A DNA stretch of 64,000 nucleotides from Actinacidiphila alni. Its GTDB lineage: Bacteria; Actinomycetota; Actinomycetes; Streptomycetales; Streptomycetaceae. Both the position numbers and the translations under genes were made by a program. The notes below the pieces were generated by a model that saw nothing but the letters and a program-made list of their open reading frames with translations, did not search any database and was not told where the DNA came from. Shown piece by piece: positions 35,630-46,410 of the stretch (position 1 is its first letter; every line of letters starts with the position of its first letter). The stretch covers positions 496,001 to 560,000 of the forward strand of contig NZ_FONG01000001.1 of assembly GCF_900112845.1 (NCBI RefSeq). The letters run 5' to 3'.

Positions 35630-36072
35630 GTAGTACGCAGCCGCCGCGCCGGATCGCCGTCACCGCGCCGCGCCGCAACCGCACCGGCGGCTGGTCCGCG
35701 CGGGCCCGCGCCGAGGACCTGCACGCGCAGCCTCGGCTCGGCCAGGTCTACGTCCGCTCCCTGGTCAGGGACCAACTGCGGCTGTCGCTCGGTGTGTTGA
35801 CCGTACTGACGGTGGTGCTCGGCGGGCTGCCCGCCGCCTTCGCGCTCGCGCCCGGGCTGCGCACCGTGGACGTCCTCGGGGTCCGCCTGGCCTGGTTGCT
35901 GCTGGGCGTCGTCGCCTATCCGCTGCTGGTGGGCGCGGCCTGGTTCCACGTACGGTACGCCGAGCGCGTCGAGCGGGACTTCACCGAACTGCTCAACGCC
36001 CCAGGGTCCGGGGCGGGTCCGGCCCACGACGGGACCGCGACGGGCGACGCCCCGGGCCCGGGGGCCGGATGA
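35626..36072 (+). CDS. Small two-helix membrane protein, DUF485-like partner of the symporter
   Basis: The ATG at 35626 overlaps the regulator stop (ATGA), and its own stop overlaps the symporter start. 148 aa: a basic cytoplasmic N-terminus, LRLSLGVLTVLTVVLGGLP and AWLLLGVVAYPLLVGAAWF as two membrane helices, and a polar tail. DUF485 proteins such as YjcH precede acetate symporters (ActP) in many bacteria; here the N-terminus is longer and the match is by position and topology. The role is probably stabilising or modulating the symporter. Confidence 0.8.
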   Translation: MSSTQPPRRIAVTAPRRNRTGGWSARARAEDLHAQPRLGQVYVRSLVRDQLRLSLGVLTVLTVVLGGLPAAFALAPGLRTVDVLGVRLAWLLLGVVAYPLLVGAAWFHVRYAERVERDFTELLNAPGSGAGPAHDGTATGDAPGPGAG

Positions 36073-37853
36073 ATCCGGCGCTCGGCTTCACCGCCCTCGC
36101 CGTCGTCCTCGTGGCGACCGTCGCGGTCGGGGTGTACGGCCTGCGGCTGTCCCGGGCCACCTCGGACTTCTACGTCGCCTCCCGGGAGGTCTCCCCGCTG
36201 TGGAACGCCTCGGCGATCGGCGGCGAATACCTGTCGGCGGCCTCCTTCCTCGGCGTCGCGGGCCTGCTCATGGCGTACGGCGTCGACATGCTCGCCTACC
36301 CGGTCGGCTACACCGCCGGATATCTGGTCCTGCTGCTGCTCGTCGCCGCCCCCCTGCGCCGCTCCGGCGCCTACACGCTCCCGGACTTCGCGGAGGAGCG
36401 GCTCGGCTCCACCGCCGTACGGAAAGTGGCGAGCGTCTTCGTCGCCGTCATCGCCTGGCTGTACCTCGTCCCGCAGTTGCAGGGCGCGGGCCTCACCCTG
36501 GAGACGGTGACCGGCGCGCCGCGCTGGGCCGGCGCCGTGGTCGTGGCCGCGGCCGTCACCGGGGTCTCGGCGGCGGGCGGCATGCGCAGCGTCACCCTCG
36601 TCCAGGGCTTCCACTTCTGGCTGAAGCTCACGGCCATCGCCGTGCCCGCCGTCTTCCTCGTCCTGGCGTGGCGCTCGGCGGGCACACCCTCGCTCACCGC
36701 ACCCGACGTGCCGCGCTTCCCCCGTACCACCGCCGTCGACATCGACCAGCGTGTCACCTTCGACGTCACGGCGCCCGTCACGATCACCGTCAGCGGCGGC
36801 CTCGACGGCACCTCGTACGGCATGGAGCACGCGCCCGGCGGCGGCCAACGGCTCGTGCGCGTACGGCTGGTGGCCGGTGCGCACACTGCGGCGGCGGGCA
36901 GCACGCTGACCTTCCCCGAAGGGGTGCCCGTACCGCACAAGGCAGGCACGGAGCCGGCCACCGGGGCGAGGTGGGCCAGCCCGCTGTCCGGCGCGGGCGG
37001 GCGGGGGCACCCGCTGTACGCGGTCTACTCCGTCCTGCTTGCCACTTTCCTCGGCACGATGGGACTGCCGCACGTCCTCGTCCGCTTCTACACCAACCCC
37101 GACGGGCGGGCCGCCCGCCGCACCACCCTGCTCGTCCTCATCCTGCTCAGCGGCTTCTACCTGCTGCCGCCGGTCTACGGGGCGCTCGGCCGGATCTTCG
37201 CGCCCCAACTGCTGCTCACCGGGCAGACCGACACCGCGGTGCTGGTGCTGCCGCAGATCACGCAAGGCGGCGAGGCCGGGCGGCTGCTGGGCGCACTGGC
37301 CACCGCGGGCGCCTTCGCGGCCTTCGTGTCCACCGCCTCCGGGCTGACCGTGTCGGTGGCCGGGGTCGTCTCACAGGACCTGCTGCGCGGCTCGACCCGG
37401 GGTTTTCGCTGGGCGTCGCTGGCCGCGGCCGTACCGCCGCTGGTGATGACGGTCGCCACCCCCGGACTGCCGGTGGCCGACGCCATCGGCCTGGCTTTCG
37501 CCGTCGCCGCGTCCTCCTTCTGCCCACTGCTGGTGCTCGGCATCTGGTGGCGCGGTCTGACCGATCTGGGCGCGCTGCTCGGCCTGGTCGCCGGGGGCGG
37601 CCTCGCGGCCGTCGCGGTGGTGCTCACCAGTGTGCGCGGCACCGGCGGCGGCTGGAGCGCCGCGCTGCTCGAACAGCCCGCCGCCTGGACGGTGCCGATC
37701 GCCTTCGCGGTCATGGTCACCGGCTCGCTGCTGACCCGCGGGCGCATCTCGGCCGCGGCCGTGGACCGCGTCATGCTGCGGATGCACCTGCCGGAAGAGG
37801 TCGGCGCCCAGCCGGAACCCGGCCGCCCGGGCGTCCCCGTTCACCGCGTCTGA
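36069..37853 (+). CDS. Sodium:solute symporter, acetate/monocarboxylate type (ActP/MctC-like)
   Basis: ATG 36069 overlaps the preceding stop (ATGA). 594 aa with 13 or so hydrophobic segments of the SSS fold: TSDFYVASREVSPLWNASAIGGEYLSA covers the family's substrate and sodium contact region, and GLPHVLVRFYTNPDGRAARR is the loop typical of acetate permeases. A 100-residue external insertion lies between about residues 220 and 320 (IDQRVTFDVTAPVT to TGARWASPL). Acetate or similar short monocarboxylates are the expected cargo. It is cotranscribed with the LytSR pair and followed by SatP and Acs genes. Confidence 0.9.
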   Translation: MNPALGFTALAVVLVATVAVGVYGLRLSRATSDFYVASREVSPLWNASAIGGEYLSAASFLGVAGLLMAYGVDMLAYPVGYTAGYLVLLLLVAAPLRRSGAYTLPDFAEERLGSTAVRKVASVFVAVIAWLYLVPQLQGAGLTLETVTGAPRWAGAVVVAAAVTGVSAAGGMRSVTLVQGFHFWLKLTAIAVPAVFLVLAWRSAGTPSLTAPDVPRFPRTTAVDIDQRVTFDVTAPVTITVSGGLDGTSYGMEHAPGGGQRLVRVRLVAGAHTAAAGSTLTFPEGVPVPHKAGTEPATGARWASPLSGAGGRGHPLYAVYSVLLATFLGTMGLPHVLVRFYTNPDGRAARRTTLLVLILLSGFYLLPPVYGALGRIFAPQLLLTGQTDTAVLVLPQITQGGEAGRLLGALATAGAFAAFVSTASGLTVSVAGVVSQDLLRGSTRGFRWASLAAAVPPLVMTVATPGLPVADAIGLAFAVAASSFCPLLVLGIWWRGLTDLGALLGLVAGGGLAAVAVVLTSVRGTGGGWSAALLEQPAAWTVPIAFAVMVTGSLLTRGRISAAAVDRVMLRMHLPEEVGAQPEPGRPGVPVHRV

Positions 37854-37856
37854 CGG

Positions 37857-37886
37857 ACCGTTCGGCGTACCGCCGGGACCGTCCGC
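37857..37886. promoter_or_regulatory. Putative LytTR binding pair upstream of satP
   Basis: ACCGTTCGG (37857-37865) fits the AlgR/LytTR consensus [TA][AC][CA]GTTN[AG][TG] exactly; ACCGTCCGC (37878-37886) fits in seven of nine positions. The 21-bp period, two helical turns on the same face, is the architecture of LytTR sites. It lies in the 178-bp gap before the acetate transporter gene, about 145 bp from its start. Confidence 0.5.
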
Positions 37887-38031
37887 CGCCCCGACCCGAC
37901 CGCTGGGCGACGCCCGGTGCACGGCGCTGGCCGCTTGTCGGCGCCCTTCCTAGCGTGGATGCGGGCCCCGGACGGCCCACAGGGCAGGCCGTCCGCCCGC
38001 CGCTGTTCCTCGACGAGGAGGGATCCCTCTG

Positions 38032-38666
38032 ATGAGCACCCCCGCCACGACCGACCGGCCGGCACCGGACACCACCGCGGACCCCGGGCCGCTCGGCCTC
38101 GCCGGATTCGCCGCCACCACCTTCGTCCTCAGTTCCTTCAACGCACACCTGATCGACCAGAATCTGCTCACGGTGGTACTGCCGCTCGCGCTGTTCTACG
38201 GAGGGCTCGTCCAACTCCTCGCCGGAATGTGGGAGTTCAAGAAGGGCAACACCTTCGGCGCCACCGCCTTCGGCTCCTACGGCGCCTTCTGGCTGTCCTA
38301 CGCCGCCTATGTGAAATTCGTCGTCGGCGACCTCCCGCCGGACACCGCCAACCAGGCCACCGGCCTCTACCTGCTGATCTGGGCGATCTTCACCGTCTAC
38401 ATGACGGTCGCCGCCCTGCGCACCAACGCGGCGCTCTTCGCGGTCTTCGTGGCCCTGTCGGCGACCTTCATCGTGCTGACCGTCGCCGAGTTCGACACCA
38501 GCGTCGGCATCACCAAGGTCGGCGGCTGGCTCGGCCTGGTGACCGCGGTCCTCGCCTGGTACGCCTCCTTCGCCGTCGTCGCCAACAGCACCTGGAAGCG
38601 CGCCGTCGTCCCGGTCTTCCCGCTGATCGGCGCCCGCCGGGCCGGGCCGGTGGAAGAGGCCCACTC

Positions 38667-38670
<4 letters not shown>
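38032..38670 (+). CDS. Acetate uptake transporter, GPR1/FUN34/SatP (YaaH) family
   Basis: ATG 38032 follows GAGGAGGGATC. 212 aa with six membrane helices. The family signature NPAPLGL appears as ADPGPLGLAGFA, followed by NAHLI, YGGLVQLLAGMWEF and GNTFGATAFGSYGAFWLS, the conserved pore helices. These hexameric channels pass acetate or succinate. It overlaps the acetyl-CoA synthetase gene by 4 bp and may have its own promoter, with a LytTR-like site, separating it from the symporter. Confidence 0.93.
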
Positions 38671-40655
<1,985 letters not shown>

Positions 40656-40689
40656 CGGCGGACCCGTACGTACACGGCCTGACGAAGGC

Positions 40690-40731
40690 GAACGGCCCGC
40701 GAGCGGTCTCCCCACCGCTCGCGGGCCGTTC
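40690..40731. terminator. Bidirectional terminator with perfect 18-bp stem
   Basis: Arms 40690-40707 (GAACGGCCCGCGAGCGGT) and 40714-40731 are exact complements with loop CTCCCC, between the convergent acs and GH78-like genes. Confidence 0.85.
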
Positions 40732-40761
40732 GGCGTGTCCGTGGCGTCCTCCTCGCCGGTG

Positions 40762-43011
40762 CTACCGCCTGTGGGTGGCCAGCGTGTGGTGCCCCGCGCC
40801 CACCCCGCTCACGTACACGTACCGTCCGTCACCGCTGACGCGGGCGTGGCCGACCGCCTTCGTGCCGTCCCAGACCGTCCGCCCGTCGAGGGTGACCCGC
40901 ACCTTCGCGCCGCCGGTCGGCACCGCGAGCCGTCCCGTGGTGCCGCGCGGCGCGTCGGTGCTCAGCGTGAAGCCGCGGCCGTCGACCCGCCACGACGCGC
41001 CGATCGCCCCGTGCGGGGTCGGCACCTTGCCCTGCGCCCACGTGAGGTCGCCGGGCGTCGGCACGATGTCGTACGAGGAGAAGCCGGCGCCGGTCGGCGT
41101 GACACCCAGGACCTGATTGGTCAGGCTGACCGTCGGGCCCGACGCCCAGCCGTGCGCGAGGCTGGTGAACTGCGAAATGCCCGGCTGCCCCTGGAGGTTG
41201 GCCTTCTCCCAGAAGGTGCCGCCCGGGTCCTGCGCCAACTGGTAGCCCCAGAAGGTCCGGATCAGATCCAGGCCGCCGGTCTGCTGCGCACCGCTCGCGT
41301 CGGCCAGGCCCAGCCGCGCGCTCGCCTCGAAGCCGCTGGGCAGCGGCTCGTAGAAGGGCGAGATCGAGGCGTTGGGCGTGCTCGGCGCCACGGTCAGCGC
41401 GCCGTAGGTGCTCCAACTGGTCCTGCGCAGATAGTCCATCGCGCTGCTCGCCCGCCGCTGGTCGGCGACGCCGGTGAGGGCCGCCGCCGCGTTGGCGTCC
41501 TGCGGATAGGCGTTCGGGATCTCCCGCGACAGCCGGTACGCGCCGACCGCCGGGTCCCACAGCTGCTCGTTGATCGCGTCCTTGACCGCGGTCGCGCGCG
41601 TGGCGTAAGTGCCGGCGGCGGAGCCGTCGTGCCGGGCGGTCGCCATCGCCGCCATCTCCTGGAGATTGCGCGCGTACAGCGCGTTGACATACGTCTCGTG
41701 CCCGCAGTCGCTGTAGCCGTAGTGCCCGCAGGAGTTGACGGCGCCGAAGGAGATCAGACCCTGCGGGTCCTGGGCGCGCACCGACTCCAGCCACGCGGTG
41801 GCCTTCGTCAGCGCGGGCCACCACCGGTCGAGATAACCGCGGTCACCGGTGTAGAGCCAGTGCTGGTACTGGTTGTAGACGAACCACGTCACGTACTCGC
41901 CGTAGGTGCGGATCTCGTCCTGATTGTGCGGGCCGACCAGGCTCTCGCCCGGCATGTAGCCGTCCGGCAGCTGCTGCGCCGCCAGCGAGGACAGCGAATT
42001 GTCCACCGCGTCCGTGTCGTTGGTGCTGAGGTAGGTCACCGGGGCCTGTACGGCGAGGTCGCCCTGCCACACGATGCGGTCGCGCTTGGCGCCGTCGAAG
42101 ATGACCTCCTTCGTCGGATCGGCGTACGGCACCTGGCTGTCCGCGTGATCGCCCTCGCCCGCCGCGTACGGCCAGCTCTTGGCGGTGTCCGACATCCAGG
42201 TGTCGAGCTGCACGGTGTAGGCGCCCGCGTACCAGATCTTGTTCAACTCGTCGTCGCTGGACAGGAACCAGCCCTGGTACGCGGCCGGTGACGCCTGCTT
42301 CGGCGCCGCGTCGAACGCCACCGACACCGCGCCGAGGTCCACCCAGCCGGGGCCGTCGAGGAAGATCGTCGCGTAGCGGAATCCGCCGCGCAGCTGACCG
42401 TCCGTCAGGGTCGCGGGCAGCTTCGCCGTGTCGAGGCTGATGGTGTGGCTGTCGGCGTCATAGGTGTACGGCTGGCCCGGGTAGCCGTTCCAGATGTTGG
42501 CGGTGTCGCAGCCCGGTGCCTGGGCGGCCTCGCCGTTGTTGTCGCCGGGGTCGGTGGCCGCGTACTGCTGCGACTCGCTGAAGCACACGTGCAGTCGGGG
42601 CGGCGTCTTGGACGCGCCCGCCACTTTGATGCTGATCCGGCCGCCGACGTCCTTGCCGAAGTCCAGGGCCAGCAGCGGTGATTGGGTGCGGTCGCCGGTA
42701 CTGACCAGCCGGACCGACCGGTGCCCCTTGCCGAGCACGGCCTTGGGGTCGCCCTGGATCGACCCGCCGCGCGCGGTCGCCGACAGCACGCGCGCCGGCG
42801 TCACCGTATGACCGGTGGGGGCCAGGACGTACGGCCGCCAGTCGCCGGGCCGGGGCGTGTAGCCGTCCTGCGTCCAGGGATTGCCGGCCGTGCGGTGCGA
42901 GGTCGGCTGCGCGTCGGCGCCGAAGGCCGAGCCGGGCAGCAGACCCAGCATGACGGTCCCGGCCGCGACGGCCGCCGCCGTGGCGCGGCGTTTGCGGACG
43001 TGAATGGGCAT
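40762..43011 (-). CDS. Secreted GH78-like alpha-L-rhamnosidase (second of a tandem pair)
   Basis: ATG 43011 with AGAAAGG upstream starts a signal peptide (RKRRATAAAVAAGTVMLGLL...SAFGADA). 749 aa: an N-terminal beta-sandwich with LALDFGKDVGGRIS and GGFRYATIFLDG, then the (alpha/alpha)6 barrel with FDGAKRDRIVWQGDL as acid-site motif and GGTFWEKANLQG as base-site motif, and a C-terminal beta domain. The shorter build without discoidin domains resembles fungal-type GH78 enzymes. It lies 120 bp downstream of a paralogue in the same direction, so cotranscription is likely. Confidence 0.88.
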   Translation of the reverse strand: MPIHVRKRRATAAAVAAGTVMLGLLPGSAFGADAQPTSHRTAGNPWTQDGYTPRPGDWRPYVLAPTGHTVTPARVLSATARGGSIQGDPKAVLGKGHRSVRLVSTGDRTQSPLLALDFGKDVGGRISIKVAGASKTPPRLHVCFSESQQYAATDPGDNNGEAAQAPGCDTANIWNGYPGQPYTYDADSHTISLDTAKLPATLTDGQLRGGFRYATIFLDGPGWVDLGAVSVAFDAAPKQASPAAYQGWFLSSDDELNKIWYAGAYTVQLDTWMSDTAKSWPYAAGEGDHADSQVPYADPTKEVIFDGAKRDRIVWQGDLAVQAPVTYLSTNDTDAVDNSLSSLAAQQLPDGYMPGESLVGPHNQDEIRTYGEYVTWFVYNQYQHWLYTGDRGYLDRWWPALTKATAWLESVRAQDPQGLISFGAVNSCGHYGYSDCGHETYVNALYARNLQEMAAMATARHDGSAAGTYATRATAVKDAINEQLWDPAVGAYRLSREIPNAYPQDANAAAALTGVADQRRASSAMDYLRRTSWSTYGALTVAPSTPNASISPFYEPLPSGFEASARLGLADASGAQQTGGLDLIRTFWGYQLAQDPGGTFWEKANLQGQPGISQFTSLAHGWASGPTVSLTNQVLGVTPTGAGFSSYDIVPTPGDLTWAQGKVPTPHGAIGASWRVDGRGFTLSTDAPRGTTGRLAVPTGGAKVRVTLDGRTVWDGTKAVGHARVSGDGRYVYVSGVGAGHHTLATHRR

Positions 43012-43131
43012 GCGTCGAACCTTTCTGTTTCCCTCGCGGGGGAGCGGACGCTGCGATCCGCGATGGCGGTGTGGGCGCGGCGCACGGTGTCCCGGGGGGT
43101 GCACCGTGCGCCGCGGATGCCGCTCGGTGCG

Positions 43132-45342
43132 TCAGTGGCGGCGCACGGACACCTTGCGGGTGCCGGCCTGCACACCGGTGATCCGTACGTAGCCGCCGGA
43201 GAAGGTCACCCCGGAGCGCCGGGCCGACCGCTGCCAGACCACACGGCCGTCGAGGCGGACGACTTGGCCGTGCGGATCCGCCACCGGGACGGCGATCTCG
43301 TCCACGGCGCCGGAGGGCGCCTTCACCGTGAGGTCGAAGTCGCCGCCGCCCCGCTGCTGCCACGAGGCGCCGATCACACCCTTGGCGGTGGTCAACTGCC
43401 CCTGCGCGAACCGCTGTTCACCAGGGTGCGGCTCCACTCGGTGGCCGCTACCCGTGTCGCCGCTCGGGGCGATGCCCAGGAAGCGGTAGGTCAGCGCCGA
43501 GGTCGGCCCGGTCGACCAGCCGTGCGCGGCGCTCATGTACGAGCCGGAGTAGTCCGAGGTGCCGTCGGTGCGGTAGCCCTCCCAGAACGTACTCGCCGTC
43601 CCCGTGGGCGCGTTGAGCATGTAGCCCCACTCGCGGCGGATCAGTTCCAGCGCCGTCGCGTCCTGCCCGGCCGCGAAGTGCGCGTGCACCTCCATGCCGC
43701 CGGGGAAGGGGTGCACCGAGGAGGCGGTCTTCTCCGGGGTGAGCGCGCCGACCGCCGTCCACCGCCAGGCCAGCGCCCGGCTGATGGCCGCCGCCCGGTC
43801 CGCGGAGTCCGTCAGACCGAACCACACCGCCAGCGCGTTGCCGTCCTGCGGATACAGCGAGGCGCCGCCGCCGGACGGCTTGTCCCGGTACAGGCCCATC
43901 GCCTCGTCCCAGTAACCGCCGCTTTCTATCGCGGACTTGAGCTTCGCGGCGCGCGCCGTCCAGTCGTCCGCGGACGCGTCGTCGTCGAGCGTCCCGGCCA
44001 GGCCGGCCGCGGTCACCAGCGCCCGGTACATGATCGCGTTGGCCTCCAGATTCTTGCCGTCGGAGTCCCCGCGCGCCCAGTCCGCCGAACCCGTCACACT
44101 GAGCAGCCCGTCGGCGGCGTCGATCTTCCCGACGATGTACGCGACCGCCTTCTTGAAACCGTCGTACGCCGTCCGCGCCCACGCCGTGTCACCGCTGAGC
44201 TGCACATAGCTCGCCGTGCCGATGAGCGTCCACAGGTGGTAGGCGTCCGAGTTGCCGATGAAGTTCACGGCCGGACCGGCGTACGGCAGCGCGCCGTTGC
44301 CCGCCTGGTGGTTGTAGAGGGTCTGGAGCGAATTGCGCACGGTCACCAGGTCGCCGAGCGACACGTAGTCGGTGAGCACCGAGATGCCGAGGTCGCCGGG
44401 CCACACCGTACGGTCCCGCTTGGCGCCGTCCACCAGCACGGTGTCACCGACCTCGCCGACCTTGGCGCTGTTGTCCCAGCCGAGGTCCGGCGGGCCCCAC
44501 ACCCGGCCCTGGTCGGCGGCGATGATGTTGGTCTGCACGGTGTAGGCGCCCGCGTACCAGACCCGGGTGAGCAGGTCGTCGTCGCAGTGGAAGTAGTTCG
44601 GGTACGCCGACAGGTCCGCGGCGTTGGGCGCGAAGGTGATCCGCACCGAGACATCGGTGAGGTCCACCGCGCCGCCGGACTCGTTGACCACCGTCAAGTA
44701 GCGGAAGCCGCCGCGCAGTTGGGACGCCGGGTGGGCCGTCGCCGTCGGCCCGGCGCCGGCCGTGGGCGTGTCCTTGTCCGTGCTGATCCGGCCGCCGGGC
44801 GTCACCGCGTACTGCACGGCGGGCTCGTTGTTGCTGCCACCGTTGGAGCCGTCGCTCGACGAGGCGCTGACGAAGTTGGACAGTTCGGCGTACGTCAGGC
44901 CGATCGTCTGATTCGTTTCACCGTCCCGGCCGAAGCTGAGAGTGACGAAACCGCCGACCTCCTTGCCGAAGTCGAAGGTCACCGAGGACCCCTTGCCGGT
45001 GATCCGGGTGGCCTTCGCCGCCCCGTGCCCCTTGCCCACCAGCGCCTCGGGATCGCGCACCGTGCCGGTCAGCGTGTAGACCGCCACGGGCCGCACCGTA
45101 CGGGACGCGGGCGACAGATTGAACGCGTCCCAAGCGCCCGACGGCGCCTTTCCGCCCGGCCGCGCCGCCGGCACCGACGCGCCCGCAGGCACCGCCGGCG
45201 CCCCGTCCGGCCCGGCGCCAGCCCCCGGCTCCGCGGCGACCGCCCGGCCGCCGCCCACCTCCGTCGCGGCGACGAACGCCGCCGCCAGACCCGTCGTGAC
45301 GAGTACGCGCCGTGTCGGTCCCTGCACTTCGTTGTGCGGCAT
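43132..45342 (-). CDS. Secreted GH78-like alpha-L-rhamnosidase (first of a tandem pair)
   Basis: ATG 45342 follows CAGGAGAGCC. 736 aa. The N-terminus TRRVLVTTGLAAAF looks like a Tat signal (twin Arg before a weakly hydrophobic stretch). Catalytic blocks parallel the downstream gene: VDGAKRDRTVWPGDL and ASTFWEGYRTDG followed by SAAHGWSTGPT. The two proteins share domain order but are clearly diverged, so this is an old duplication. The substrate is probably a plant or microbial rhamnoside. A LacI-type operator stands 12 bp upstream of the start. Confidence 0.88.
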   Translation of the reverse strand: MPHNEVQGPTRRVLVTTGLAAAFVAATEVGGGRAVAAEPGAGAGPDGAPAVPAGASVPAARPGGKAPSGAWDAFNLSPASRTVRPVAVYTLTGTVRDPEALVGKGHGAAKATRITGKGSSVTFDFGKEVGGFVTLSFGRDGETNQTIGLTYAELSNFVSASSSDGSNGGSNNEPAVQYAVTPGGRISTDKDTPTAGAGPTATAHPASQLRGGFRYLTVVNESGGAVDLTDVSVRITFAPNAADLSAYPNYFHCDDDLLTRVWYAGAYTVQTNIIAADQGRVWGPPDLGWDNSAKVGEVGDTVLVDGAKRDRTVWPGDLGISVLTDYVSLGDLVTVRNSLQTLYNHQAGNGALPYAGPAVNFIGNSDAYHLWTLIGTASYVQLSGDTAWARTAYDGFKKAVAYIVGKIDAADGLLSVTGSADWARGDSDGKNLEANAIMYRALVTAAGLAGTLDDDASADDWTARAAKLKSAIESGGYWDEAMGLYRDKPSGGGASLYPQDGNALAVWFGLTDSADRAAAISRALAWRWTAVGALTPEKTASSVHPFPGGMEVHAHFAAGQDATALELIRREWGYMLNAPTGTASTFWEGYRTDGTSDYSGSYMSAAHGWSTGPTSALTYRFLGIAPSGDTGSGHRVEPHPGEQRFAQGQLTTAKGVIGASWQQRGGGDFDLTVKAPSGAVDEIAVPVADPHGQVVRLDGRVVWQRSARRSGVTFSGGYVRITGVQAGTRKVSVRRH

Positions 45343-45354
45343 GGCTCTCCTGAG

Positions 45355-45366
45355 TGAATCGTTTCA
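45355..45366. promoter_or_regulatory. LacI-type operator TGAATCGTTTCA before tandem GH78 genes
   Basis: This 12-bp near-palindrome differs from TGAAACGTTTCA at one base and matches the site before the other GH78 gene at 30645. It overlaps the expected promoter region just ahead of the 45342 start. Confidence 0.6.
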
Positions 45367-45539
45367 AAAACGCGGACAAGAAGACCCCCACTGATCCTCC
45401 TGGGCCGCCGAGCACACTACGGCGCCCTTTCGCCGCCCGTCCATACCCGTGCGCGCACTTGTGCGGCGGCCCGCGCCCGTCGCCGGGGCGGCGGAAATTG
45501 CGTCGACGCGGCGACAGGCGCGGGGCAGAGTGGCCGCCC

Positions 45540-46280
45540 ATGACCAGCAGCGAGCTGTGGACCCGTGCCAACGCCGAGCGCTACGACGCCGAGGAGGCCG
45601 AGAATTCCTCCGCCGAGGCGCTGGGCCCGACCCTCGACTTCCTCGCGGACCTCGCCGGTGACGGCCGCGCGCTGGAGTTCGCGATCGGCACCGGACGCGT
45701 GGGCGTCCCCTTGCGGGAACGCGGCGTGCCGGTCGCCGGGATCGAGTTGTCCGAACCCATGGCGGCGGTCCTGCGGCGCAAAGTGGACGAGGCGACGCTG
45801 CCCGTGACCATCGGCGACATGGCCACCACCGTCGTGCCCGGCGAATTCAGCCTGGTCTATCTCGTCTACAACACCATCTCCAACCTGCTGACGCAGGACG
45901 AACAGGTCAAGTGCTTCCGTAACGCCGCCCGCCATCTGGCACCCGGCGGCCGGTTCGTCATCGAGCTGGGCGTGCCGCCGCTCCGCTCCCTGCCGCCCGG
46001 ACAGAGCGCCGTGCCCTTCGACGTCTCCGAACGGCATCTCGGCTTCGACACCTTCGACCTCGCCGAACAGATCCTCGTCTCGCACCACTTCACCCGCGAG
46101 GGCGACGACGGCCACTACCGCCGCGACAACTCCCGCCACCGCTACGCCTGGCCGGCCGAACTGGACCTGATGGCCCGCATCGCCGGCCTCACCCTGGAGC
46201 GACGCGTCGCCGATTGGACGGGGGCGCCCTTCGGCCAGGACTCACCCAAACACATCTCCGTCTGGCGCAAACCGGTGTGA
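45540..46280 (+). CDS. Class I SAM-dependent methyltransferase
   Basis: ATG 45540 is preceded only by a weak GGGGCAGAG site. 246 aa. The Rossmann methyltransferase fold shows motif I as ALEFAIGTGRVGVPL (G-x-G at the SAM loop), motif II Glu in GIELSEPM, an acidic VTIGDMA and the LAPGGRFVIELG motif IV-type strand. The LVYNTISNLLTQDEQV segment is frequent in unassigned actinobacterial members. The acceptor is unknown. A hairpin repeat follows the stop. Confidence 0.9.
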   Translation: MTSSELWTRANAERYDAEEAENSSAEALGPTLDFLADLAGDGRALEFAIGTGRVGVPLRERGVPVAGIELSEPMAAVLRRKVDEATLPVTIGDMATTVVPGEFSLVYLVYNTISNLLTQDEQVKCFRNAARHLAPGGRFVIELGVPPLRSLPPGQSAVPFDVSERHLGFDTFDLAEQILVSHHFTREGDDGHYRRDNSRHRYAWPAELDLMARIAGLTLERRVADWTGAPFGQDSPKHISVWRKPV

Positions 46281-46308
46281 CGCGGCCCGAGCCTTGCCGT
46301 CATGCGGT

Positions 46309-46390
46309 GGGTGAGGTCTTCGTCAGGGGCGCGGGAAACTGCGCGCTCAGCGCACGCCTGGCCCCCTGACACCACCAGGGGGCAGCGGGG
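46309..46390. repeat. Long-hairpin dispersed repeat, copy B (partial)
   Basis: GAGGTCTTCGTC followed by AGGGGCGCGGGAAACTGCGC (from 46325) matches the left half of copies A and C. A local inverted repeat, GTCAGGGG to CCCCCTGAC, closes the hairpin. It begins about 28 bp after the methyltransferase stop, the same 3'-end position as the other copies. Confidence 0.65.
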
Positions 46391-46410
46391 CCAGGGCGTA
46401 CCGTGAGGGC

